A stretch of 5,488 nt of DNA from an uncultured Elusimicrobium sp. (GCA_902787065.1 CADAFA010000060.1:1-5488); one strand, 5' to 3'. Positions 1 to 5,488 are shown, counted from the stretch's first letter. Notes: generated by a model from the sequence alone, not told the origin. Numbers and translations are program-made.

Positions 1-100
1 TGTCAAGAGGAATTTAGACCTATATAAATATATCCGACGATAAAAATAAATATTTTGATCTAATGGCAAAAAAGTATTACTAAATTCAGCCAATAAAAAA

Positions 101-132
101 CGGCTGTTAACTATGTGTTAGTTAAACAGCCG
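101..132. terminator. Bulged hairpin terminator, probably bidirectional
   Basis: The left arm (101-113) pairs with the right arm (119-132) as 8 bp plus 5 bp around a single unpaired base, with a 5-base loop. On the minus strand the stem is followed at once by six T residues (the A run at 95-100), the classic intrinsic terminator layout. On the plus strand it is followed by CATTTTGTTTTTG, so it could also stop a plus-strand transcript entering from the left. It would end the minus-strand transcript about 170 bases after the helix-turn-helix ORF. Confidence 0.75.
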
Positions 133-205
133 CATTTTGTTTTTGTAAAATACTATCCTTTACAGGTTACTTAAAAAAACAGATTTAATTTTTTTATGCT
201 TTTTA

Positions 206-275
206 GCTTAAACAATTTTCTGTACTTAAAGACAAAAGGTCAACCACTCTTATCTAATGATAGAATTGTTTGAGC
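206..275. repeat. Imperfect inverted repeat in the left gap
   Basis: GCTTAAACAATTTTCT at 206-221 is nearly the reverse complement of AGAATTGTTTGAGC at 262-275. The arms differ by one substitution and two extra T residues, and about 40 bases separate them. It lies just past the 3' end of the helix-turn-helix ORF. It could be a weak RNA stem in a 3' untranslated region or a relic of an element end; in AT-rich DNA, chance is also possible. Confidence 0.3.
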
Positions 276-300
276 AAACAGAATCTATCCAGCAATCCAA

Positions 301-633
301 TTATCTGCCTGAAATAATATGCCAGATTCTGGTTATAGAAATACTTTGGCGTTTTTTAGTAACTTCTTCTTGTATTTCCCTCAAAGTACGTGCAGGATAT
401 TTCTTATGCAATTCTTTAACCAAAGCAATTGTTTCCGGACGTATTAAATAACGTCTAGCAAGCGGATGAGGATCTGAAGGCTTCGCTGCTTTGATACGTG
501 CTTTCCAATACATAATCGTAGCAAGGGGAACCTGATATTTTTTAAAAGTTGCCTCATATCCGTGCTGTTTGTAATACTCTATCAGTTCTTCTTTTTTATT
601 AAGTGTAAGAATTTTATATTTATGTTTATGCAT
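301..633 (-). CDS. Orphan helix-turn-helix protein, transposase N-terminus-like
   Basis: This is a 110-residue basic protein of unknown function. Residues about 11-48 look like a transposase-type helix-turn-helix: a helix with KKEELIEYYKQHG, a turn, then PLATIMYWKARIK as the recognition helix. After a linker, residues 66-107 suggest a second helical DNA-binding unit (PETIALVKELHKKYP, then TLREIQEEV and ITRIWHII). This order is like the N-terminal part of IS481/IS3-type transposases, but the catalytic DDE domain is absent. Reading on past the TAA gives 16 residues and another stop, with nothing DDE-like. It could be a truncated transposase or a small stand-alone regulator. The first ATG has no visible Shine-Dalgarno; the predicted promoter would place the transcript start almost on this ATG, so a leaderless message or a different start is possible. 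It lies 56 bases after the LOG gene. Confidence 0.55.
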   Translation of the reverse strand: MHKHKYKILTLNKKEELIEYYKQHGYEATFKKYQVPLATIMYWKARIKAAKPSDPHPLARRYLIRPETIALVKELHKKYPARTLREIQEEVTKKRQSISITRIWHIISGR

Positions 634-639
634 ATGTAT

Positions 640-668
640 ATTGTAACAATTTTTTTAAATTTGTGCAA
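640..668 (-). promoter_or_regulatory. Possible promoter of the helix-turn-helix ORF
   Basis: On the minus strand TTGCAC (668-663) is followed after exactly 17 bases by TACAAT (645-640). The -10 element matches consensus at 5 of 6 positions; the -35 element is weak (TTG only). Transcription would begin near 633, at the annotated ATG. The surrounding AT-richness makes false matches likely. Confidence 0.35.
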
Positions 669-684
669 CAATTTTTTTAAATTT
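641..684. repeat. 18-bp direct repeat with paired palindromes
   Basis: AACAATTTTTTTAAATTT occurs perfectly at 645-662 and again at 667-684. Each copy begins with a small palindrome: TTGTAACAA at 641-649 and TTGTGCAACAA at 661-671. Their centres are 21 bp apart, about two helical turns, so two protein dimers would sit on the same DNA face. They overlap the predicted -10 and -35 elements of the helix-turn-helix ORF, which suggests operator sites. A simple replication-slippage duplication would also explain the direct repeat. Confidence 0.5.
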
Positions 685-689
685 ATTTT

Positions 690-1499
690 CTATTTTTTCA
701 ACTTTTTATTTTTATAGAACTTTTCAATAGCTTCCCATGCTTGTTTTGCATTATCGACCATAACATATTTATCTGTATGGGAAATTACGCCGTAGCCAAG
801 CAATTTATCAAATTTAAAAATACTGTTCCAAAATTCTTTACCGACTAAAACTATTGGAATATCTGAATGCTTGCCGGTTTGTACTAAAGTTAAAATTTCA
901 AACATTTCATCAAAAGTACCATATCCACCGGGGAAAACAACCACAGCTTCGGCATAAGTAACAAGGTTCATTTTGCGGATAGCAAAATAGTGAAAGCAAA
1001 AAGACAGATTTTCGCTCAAATACGGATTCGGATCCTGCTCATGCGGAAGAGTAATATTAAAACCGATACTTTTCCCCCCGGCTTCTATCGCGCCGCGGTT
1101 TGCAGCTTCCATAATACCGGGGCCACCGCCCGTAATAACGGCAAGGCGTTTTTTGCTTTTTTCAACTACCAAGCGTCCTAATTTGCGGGCTTCGTCATAA
1201 TACTTTGAAAGTTTAAGTAAACCTTTAGCTTCTTCTAAAGCCTGTTTTAAATTAGTATTTTTAGGATCTTTTTTAAGTTTAAATTCTAAATCCTTAACCC
1301 TTGCGAGGGAAGGGGCCTTTTCTTGTATACGGGCGCTGCCAAAACAAACAACCCCGTCTTTTACTTCGCTGTAATGAAGCATATATTGCGGTTTAAGCAT
1401 TTCAAGCAAAAGACGCACGGGGCGGGCAACATCGCTTTTCATAAAATTAAGGTCCTGATAGGCCTTTGTATAAGAATCATAAGGTAATTGCTTTTTCAT
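690..1499 (-). CDS. LOG-family nucleotide 5'-monophosphate phosphoribohydrolase
   Basis: This 269-residue cytosolic protein belongs to the LOG / TIGR00730 Rossmann-fold family. Family members cleave the N-glycosidic bond of cytokinin riboside 5'-monophosphates or of purine nucleotides such as AMP, releasing free base and ribose 5-phosphate. Visible motifs are FGSAR (53-57), GGGPGIMEAANRGA (124-137), the conserved RK pair (175-176) and PGGYGTFDE (190-198), whose arginine and final glutamate are the expected catalytic residues. At 269 residues it is longer than the roughly 190-residue LOG core, because of an N-terminal extension and a charged, probably helical insertion at about 60-100. The ATG at 1499 follows AGAGG with a 6-base spacer, and that site overlaps the dxs stop codon, so it is the third gene of the isoprenoid operon. 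Family assignment is secure; the substrate cannot be told from sequence. Confidence 0.93.
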   Translation of the reverse strand: MKKQLPYDSYTKAYQDLNFMKSDVARPVRLLLEMLKPQYMLHYSEVKDGVVCFGSARIQEKAPSLARVKDLEFKLKKDPKNTNLKQALEEAKGLLKLSKYYDEARKLGRLVVEKSKKRLAVITGGGPGIMEAANRGAIEAGGKSIGFNITLPHEQDPNPYLSENLSFCFHYFAIRKMNLVTYAEAVVVFPGGYGTFDEMFEILTLVQTGKHSDIPIVLVGKEFWNSIFKFDKLLGYGVISHTDKYVMVDNAKQAWEAIEKFYKNKKLKK

Positions 1500-1505
1500 A
1501 ATAAA

Positions 1506-1510
1506 CCTCT
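1506..1510 (-). promoter_or_regulatory. Ribosome-binding site of the LOG gene, overlapping dxs stop
   Basis: AGAGG lies 6 bases before the ATG at 1499. Its first two bases are the last two of the dxs TAG stop (1511-1509), so a ribosome finishing dxs sits on the next start site. This supports the chosen start and translational coupling. Confidence 0.75.
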
Positions 1511-3371
1511 ATTTCAATTTAAAATGTTTCAAAATTTTATTTGCAATTTTCGGTGCTGTTAAACCGATTTGGTCAAACAGTTCTTTTTGCGTACCGTGTT
1601 CAATAAATTCATCGGGGATACCAAAGCGCAATAAGTTTGAATCCAAGTTCTCATCTGCGACAAATTCCGCTACTGCGCTACCAAAACCGCCGGCTAAAAC
1701 ATTATCTTCCAAAGTAACAATATTTGGGCTGACTTTCAAAGCATCTTTAATAATTTTCGTATCAAGCGGTTTTAAAAAGCGCATATTTACAACACCGGCT
1801 TTAATGCCTTTTTCTTCCAAAATTTTGGCGGCTTCAAGCCCGATATGTACGGTTTTGCCGATTGCTAAAATTGTCAGATTTTTCCCCCTTTCAAGCCAAA
1901 CACCTTTGCCGATAGGAAGGGCTTTTAAAGTTTCATCCATTTTAACACCAATACCACTGCCGCGCGGATAACGCAACATAAAAGGGCAATTAGCATCAAA
2001 AGCAGTTTTAACAAGGTGCTGAAGTTCATTTTCATCAGCAGGAGATGCTATAATTAAATTAGGGATATTTCTAAACAAACTCAAATCAAAAACACCGTGA
2101 TGTGTGGGGCCATCTTCACCGACTAAACCTGCCCTGTCTAAGGCAAAAACAACCGGTAATTTTTGAAGACAAATATCTTGCTGTATTTGGTCATAACACC
2201 TTTGTGAAAAGGAAGAATAAAGGGCAACTATCGGTTTCAAACCTTGCGTGGCAAGGCCGCCGGAAAAAGTTACCGCATGTTCTTCGGCGATGCCTACATC
2301 ATAAAATCTGTTTGGGTATTTCTCCCTAAAAACGCTAAGGCCTGTTCCTTCAGGCATAGCAGCAGTTATAGCTGTAATTTTTTTATCTTTAGCAGCTAAT
2401 TTATCAAGCGCTTGGGAGAAGGCTTTTGTGTAAGTAATTTTATCACTTGTGCCAATAGTTTCGCCGGTATCCGGATCAAAAATACCAAGGCCGTGGAATT
2501 TTGTAGGCTTTTCTTCAGCGGGTAAATACCCTTTGCCTTTTTTGGTAACGATATGTAAAAACACAGGGCCTTGAATGTCTTTAATTCTTTGCAACATTTC
2601 AATAACGCCTAGGACATCGTTACCGTCAATCGGCCCAAAGTACTTAAAACCAAGTTCGGAAAATAAAAGACCTGAAAATAAAATTGAGCGCGCGCGTTTT
2701 GCAAGTTTTAAAGCATTATTTACAAATTCTATATTTGCGTTTTCCGCTATCTTTTCAGCACCGCTTTCGGCAGCCTGAACATATTTTGTAGATAATAATT
2801 TTGTTAAAAATGTACCTAATGCCCCGACGCGTTTTGAAATAAACATTTGGTTATCATTTAAGATAACAAGTAAATTTGATTTTAATTGCCCGGCATTTTG
2901 CAAAGCTTCATAAGTTAAACCGCCTGTCATGGAACCGTCGGCAATAACAGCAACAACTTTATTATGTTCCTTTTTTTGGTCGCGTGCTGCTGCCATACCA
3001 AGCGCGGCAGAAAGTGCCGTAGAAGCATGCCCTGCACCGAAAGTATCATATTCAGATTCATAAATTTTTAAGAAACCGCTCAAACCGCCTTTTTTGCGGA
3101 TAGTGCGGAAAACATCTTTCCTGCCCGTAAGTAATTTGTGCGCATAAGTTTGATGGCCGGTATCAAAAACGATTTTATCTGAAGGAGTATTAAAGACATA
3201 GTGCAAAGCAACGATTAAATCTGTTGCGCCCAAACTCGAACCCAAATGGCCACCGTTTTTTGATACGGTGGAAACAATTTCTTGCCTTAACTCTTTACAA
3301 AGTTCGGGCAAAAGGTTTTTATCTATTAATCTAAGTTGTGCGGGGGTATTAATTTTATCTAAAATTTTCAT
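1509..3371 (-). CDS. dxs: 1-deoxy-D-xylulose-5-phosphate synthase
   Basis: This enzyme condenses pyruvate with glyceraldehyde 3-phosphate to give DXP, the entry step of the MEP isoprenoid pathway and a source of thiamine and pyridoxal precursors; it uses thiamine diphosphate and Mg2+ in the cytosol. With the ATG at 3371 the protein has 620 residues, the usual family length. Earlier in-frame ATGs (up to 3428) would run back into ispA and lack the AGAGG site that precedes 3371. Visible landmarks are GGHLGSSLG (H42), GHQTYAHKLLTGR (72-84), DGS plus NDN (145-147, 172-174) for cofactor binding, the catalytic glutamate in GIAEEHAV (E363), DRAGLVGEDGPTHHG (412-426) and RYPRG (467-471), then the C-terminal transketolase domain. 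Two oddities: the normal GDG cofactor motif reads ADG (A144), and the usual DGHD reads DGND (N251). It is the second gene of the operon, 7 bases after ispA. Confidence 0.97.
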   Translation of the reverse strand: MKILDKINTPAQLRLIDKNLLPELCKELRQEIVSTVSKNGGHLGSSLGATDLIVALHYVFNTPSDKIVFDTGHQTYAHKLLTGRKDVFRTIRKKGGLSGFLKIYESEYDTFGAGHASTALSAALGMAAARDQKKEHNKVVAVIADGSMTGGLTYEALQNAGQLKSNLLVILNDNQMFISKRVGALGTFLTKLLSTKYVQAAESGAEKIAENANIEFVNNALKLAKRARSILFSGLLFSELGFKYFGPIDGNDVLGVIEMLQRIKDIQGPVFLHIVTKKGKGYLPAEEKPTKFHGLGIFDPDTGETIGTSDKITYTKAFSQALDKLAAKDKKITAITAAMPEGTGLSVFREKYPNRFYDVGIAEEHAVTFSGGLATQGLKPIVALYSSFSQRCYDQIQQDICLQKLPVVFALDRAGLVGEDGPTHHGVFDLSLFRNIPNLIIASPADENELQHLVKTAFDANCPFMLRYPRGSGIGVKMDETLKALPIGKGVWLERGKNLTILAIGKTVHIGLEAAKILEEKGIKAGVVNMRFLKPLDTKIIKDALKVSPNIVTLEDNVLAGGFGSAVAEFVADENLDSNLLRFGIPDEFIEHGTQKELFDQIGLTAPKIANKILKHFKLK

Positions 3372-3375
3372 AAAA

Positions 3376-3380
3376 CCTCT
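3376..3380 (-). promoter_or_regulatory. Ribosome-binding site of dxs, overlapping ispA stop
   Basis: AGAGG lies 4 bases before the ATG at 3371, and its first two bases belong to the ispA TAG stop (3381-3379). This fixes the dxs start at 3371 rather than at the longer ORF start of 3428. The layout repeats that at the dxs/LOG junction. Confidence 0.75.
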
Positions 3381-4383
3381 AGTAAGAACGGCTTGAGAAA
3401 AAATCTGCCAAATCATAAAGCGGGGCAAGTTTTTCTTTATTTACCCCTGTTAAATTGTTAAGGGCTTTTTGCGCCTCTTTGATTGCTTTTTGTGCTGCAA
3501 GTTTTGCCGTATCTAAACCGTATAAAGTTACAAAAGTTAATTTTTTATTTTCTGCGTCACTGTTTGATTTACCCAGTTGTTTAGCAGTAGCGGTTACATC
3601 TAAAATATCATCAACAACTTGGAAAGCAAAACCGATTTTTGAAGCATAAGTTTTAATATTTTTTAAATTATTTCCCGTTGCACCGGCAAGTAAAGCGCCG
3701 ATTTCAACTGCGGTAGTTATCAAAGCACCTGTTTTATTTGTGTGTATATACTCAAGCAAAGCGGCGGCGGAAACTTCCTTGCTTTCTTTAGGCAGTAAAA
3801 AATATTGCGGTGTTTTACTGCCCTTAAAAAATTTGTTTTTAAGGAGTATTTGCGCCCTCTTGCTTTTACCGTCCAAAATACCTTCGGCAAAAATATCGGC
3901 AACTTGGCCGCCAATCATACCGCTAACCCCACCAAAATTTGCTAAAGATTTAATTGCAAGCGCCAAGTTTTGAGGTTTAATTTTTTTATTTTGGCTTAAA
4001 TTTGAAAGGGTTTCAAAAGCATAAGTTAAAAGTCCGTCACCGGCTAAAATGGCAAGGTCTTCACCGTAAACTTTATGATTTGTCGGGCGGCCGCGCCTAA
4101 GTGAATCATTATCCATAGCAGGTAAGTCATCATGAATTAAAGAATAAGTGTGGAGCATTTCCACAGCACAAGCAGCCGGTAAAATATCTTTTTTATCTGC
4201 GCCAAAAACTTCGGCTGTTGCTAAAGTTAAAACCGGTCTTAAACGTTTACCTCCGGCCTGTAAAGAATAGGCCATTGCATCAATAATAATTTGCGGTGCA
4301 TTTTTTATCTTTTTAAGTTCTGATTTAAGGCCCTTTTCCACAAAAGCGGCACGGTTTTTTAAATAAGTTTGAAATTTTGCCAT
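3379..4383 (-). CDS. ispA: Polyprenyl diphosphate synthase, probably farnesyl type
   Basis: This cytosolic trans-prenyltransferase adds IPP units to DMAPP or geranyl diphosphate, giving precursors for quinone tails and undecaprenyl carrier lipids. The 334 residues show the full motif set: GGKRLRP (44-50), the first aspartate-rich motif in HDDLPAMDND (84-93), RRGRPTNH (96-103), GGQVAD (158-163), KTG (217-219), the second aspartate-rich motif DDILD (258-262) and LGKSNSDAENKKLTF (270-284). The four-residue gap inside the first motif and the preceding TYSLIH match E. coli and Bacillus IspA, which favours a C15 product, though chain length is hard to call. The protein is about 35 residues longer than usual because of a lysine-rich insertion around residues 170-203, between GGQVAD and the KTG helix. 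The ATG is preceded by AAGGA with a 7-base spacer. It is the first gene of the ispA-dxs-LOG operon. Confidence 0.94.
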   Translation of the reverse strand: MAKFQTYLKNRAAFVEKGLKSELKKIKNAPQIIIDAMAYSLQAGGKRLRPVLTLATAEVFGADKKDILPAACAVEMLHTYSLIHDDLPAMDNDSLRRGRPTNHKVYGEDLAILAGDGLLTYAFETLSNLSQNKKIKPQNLALAIKSLANFGGVSGMIGGQVADIFAEGILDGKSKRAQILLKNKFFKGSKTPQYFLLPKESKEVSAAALLEYIHTNKTGALITTAVEIGALLAGATGNNLKNIKTYASKIGFAFQVVDDILDVTATAKQLGKSNSDAENKKLTFVTLYGLDTAKLAAQKAIKEAQKALNNLTGVNKEKLAPLYDLADFFSSRSY

Positions 4384-4390
4384 AGCCCAA

Positions 4391-4422
4391 TCCTTATATA
4401 AACGTTATATATTACCATTATA
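4391..4422 (-). promoter_or_regulatory. Probable ispA operon promoter and ribosome-binding site
   Basis: A perfect TATAAT (4422-4417, minus strand) lies about 34 bases before the ispA ATG, with transcription expected near 4410 and a leader of roughly 26 bases. AAGGA (4395-4391) stands 7 bases before the ATG and supports that start. No good -35 hexamer is present at 16-18 bases upstream, so the promoter call rests on the -10 box and position alone. Confidence 0.5.
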
Positions 4423-4568
4423 CAATATATTGATTAGCATTATTTTACCTAAGTATTAACACTATAAAATACCCTGTCTTTTACAGGTCTTTGTTATGAA
4501 CCAAAAAATTTTAGTATTGTTTTTTTATAGCTAGGATAATACCCGTTGTATACGTTAAAACATAAAAC

Positions 4569-4600
4569 AAGCCCCCGCGCTATCTTTAGTGCGGGGGTTT
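4569..4600 (-). terminator. Intrinsic terminator of the cysteine-rich repeat gene
   Basis: A strong GC hairpin: CCCCCGCGCT (4572-4581) pairs with AGTGCGGGGG (4588-4597), with one G-T pair and a 6-base loop; the stem can extend with the flanking AAG/TTT. On the minus strand it is followed by a T-rich tail (CTTGTTTTATGTTTT). It begins about 20 bases after the stop of the cysteine-rich gene and separates that gene from the ispA operon. Confidence 0.88.
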
Positions 4601-4618
4601 AAATATTATTCGTATTAA

Positions 4619-5488
4619 TTAAGGGCAACTTGTTGGGTAAGAGCCATCTTCATTTTTAGGACAATCGCAATTTGGCATAGAAGCAGCACAATGCCCTTTA
4701 CAACAACTGCCGGGTTCAAATGTTGAACCTCTGCAAGCATCATCTACATTAGCTATACAACGAGCACCTGCTTTGTAAGTTACCCATCCGCCCCATCTGT
4801 TACCACAACTTTCTCCTACATTTCCTATACAGGTGGAACCTTCATAAAAAGTAGATTTAGAACTGGTACCGTGCTCCGCATTTCCCATAACTGTACCATA
4901 TATGTCTCCAACGCAGGCGGTTCCGCCATTTCTTTCGCATGTGCCTCCTGATTCTACTGTTATGCCCCTACAAGTCCCTATACCATTTCCTATACATTTC
5001 GCACCGGAATGTATAATTGAATTATTGCACTGTCCTGAATTATCCCTGCTACCGTAACAAATAGAACTACTATAGAATTCACTAGAGCTACAGGCCCCAT
5101 CAGAAGAAGAATTACATTCTGACCCCTGATAGAAAGCAGAATATGCACAAGAGTTTACTCCTGCCATGCATTTTGCGCCTTCTCCGGTAAATGTTGAATA
5201 CCGACAGGACCCTCCTCCTCCACCACATACTTGGCCTTCCCCTACTTCAACATTACTGACCCATGTATTATATCCACACAAGCTATTATCTCCGTCTTCT
5301 TTCCACATGCTATCACCATATAAAGCCTTACATCTTGCTTCATCTGTTGCATAACATACATTGGTAGAATTTGCCCAAGCCATTCCTGTTTTTTGACAAG
5401 CAGCTTTAGGGAAACTTGCCCCTAATCCATCACATATATAATGAGTACTCGGGGTGCACATTATTTGTGAGGTATCATAATCTCTATA
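4619..5488 (-). CDS. Cysteine-rich repeat surface or pilin-like protein, 5' end missing
   Basis: The reading frame is open to the right edge: codons before the internal ATG at 5461 read YRDYDTSQI with no stop, so this is the C-terminal 289 residues of a longer protein. Numbering from the ATG at 5461, residues 1-75 form a non-repeating head with six cysteines. Residues 79-254 form a repeat array in which cysteines alternate at about 11 and 8 residues, roughly 19 per unit, with the pattern C-x3-S-x-F-x2-G-x2-C-x2-N-x4-C. The tail is a cluster with SCC and NCDC. In all, 28 of 280 residues are cysteine; glycine and serine are also abundant and there is no membrane segment here. Such a protein is expected to be exported and disulfide-bonded. 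By memory it resembles C-terminal parts of Elusimicrobium pilin-like proteins, whose prepilin N-terminus would lie outside the window; this is an inference. It ends in TAA followed by a strong terminator. Confidence 0.8.
   Translation of the reverse strand, partial: YRDYDTSQIMCTPSTHYICDGLGASFPKAACQKTGMAWANSTNVCYATDEARCKALYGDSMWKEDGDNSLCGYNTWVSNVEVGEGQVCGGGGGSCRYSTFTGEGAKCMAGVNSCAYSAFYQGSECNSSSDGACSSSEFYSSSICYGSRDNSGQCNNSIIHSGAKCIGNGIGTCRGITVESGGTCERNGGTACVGDIYGTVMGNAEHGTSSKSTFYEGSTCIGNVGESCGNRWGGWVTYKAGARCIANVDDACRGSTFEPGSCCKGHCAASMPNCDCPKNEDGSYPTSCP
4700..5227 (-). repeat. Coding repeat array, about 8 units of 19 residues
   Basis: Half-units that line up include CRYSTFTGEGAKC, CAYSAFYQGSEC, CSSSEFYSSSIC, CNNSIIHSGAKC and CRGITVESGGTC, each followed by a 6-9 residue loop to the next cysteine. 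Two units are enlarged: about 17 extra residues lie between C183 and C211, and about 5 between C219 and C235. The units are diverged at the DNA level, so the array is old or under diversifying selection rather than a recent tandem expansion. Confidence 0.75.

Larger units (their letters stand above)
1..300. other. Intergenic region, AT-rich, no convincing gene
   Basis: No convincing ORF with a start and ribosome-binding site was found on either strand. The left edge could hold the last codons of a plus-strand gene: the frame starting at base 2 reads 13 codons to a TAA at 41-43, but this is too short to assign. The region holds a bulged hairpin terminator (101-132) and an imperfect inverted repeat (206-221 with 262-275), listed separately. 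I looked for transposase DDE-domain remnants downstream of the helix-turn-helix ORF on the minus strand, reading only about the first 50 bases past its stop in each frame, and saw none. Confidence 0.6.

Noticed and set aside
1..6. Perfect TTGACA -35 box on the minus strand at the left edge
   Set aside because: The matching -10 box would be outside the window, so there is no way to support it.
1..43. Possible C-terminal tail of a plus-strand gene ending at TAA 41-43
   Set aside because: Only 13 codons are visible, and all frames stop within 45 bases, so it cannot be told from chance.
257..451. Plus-strand 64-codon frame
   Set aside because: It is antisense to the helix-turn-helix ORF for most of its length, has no ribosome-binding site, and its product has no recognisable feature.
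3372..3428. Longer dxs reading frame starting at 3428, adding 19 residues
   Set aside because: It would overlap the end of ispA by about 50 bases, has no ribosome-binding site, and the added residues do not resemble Dxs; the ATG at 3371 has AGAGG and gives the usual 620 residues.
990..3973. Several plus- and minus-strand frames of 63-77 codons inside the LOG, dxs and ispA genes
   Set aside because: They are shadows of strongly conserved genes in other frames, with no initiation signals or family resemblance.
4474..4487. Small hairpin CCTGT...ACAGG in the ispA upstream gap
   Set aside because: Only 5 bp of stem with no adjacent T tract or conserved motif; too weak to call a riboswitch or terminator.
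4700..5227. CRISPR-like or DNA tandem repeat array
   Set aside because: The periodicity is at the protein level in cysteine spacing; the DNA units are diverged, with no identical repeats and spacers.
5166..5354. Plus-strand 62-codon proline-rich frame
   Set aside because: Its proline run is only the antisense reading of the glycine-rich stretch of the cysteine-repeat protein.

Overview
The window is AT-rich bacterial DNA, and every convincing gene lies on the minus strand. From right to left (the direction of transcription) it holds: the 3' part of a cysteine-rich repeat protein that runs off the right edge; an intrinsic terminator; a promoter-bearing gap; a tight three-gene block of polyprenyl synthetase (ispA-type), 1-deoxy-D-xylulose-5-phosphate synthase (dxs) and a LOG-family nucleotide phosphoribohydrolase; a short orphan helix-turn-helix ORF; and a 300-base left-hand gap with a hairpin terminator.

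The organism is probably a gut-type member of Elusimicrobiota. This is an inference, resting on the AT-rich sequence and on the cysteine-rich secreted or pilin-like protein, which resembles the expanded pilin-like families I associate with Elusimicrobium. No rRNA, tRNA or phylogenetic marker in the window settles it.

The central block is housekeeping isoprenoid metabolism. Dxs makes DXP from pyruvate and glyceraldehyde 3-phosphate, the first step of the MEP pathway. The IspA-type enzyme joins the resulting IPP and DMAPP into a prenyl diphosphate, probably C15. Both gene junctions have the same layout: the TAG stop of the upstream gene lies inside the AGAGG ribosome-binding site of the next, so translation is probably coupled. 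The third gene, a LOG-family enzyme, links this block to nucleotide or cytokinin-type chemistry, though co-transcription may only be convenience.

Points worth attention are a 19-residue, two-cysteine repeat in the right-edge protein; unusual residues at two otherwise well-conserved Dxs positions; lysine-rich or charged insertions in the IspA-type and LOG proteins; and a pair of small palindromes 21 bp apart overlapping a possible promoter of the helix-turn-helix ORF. I see no CRISPR array, RNA gene, complete insertion sequence or clear novel multi-gene system.
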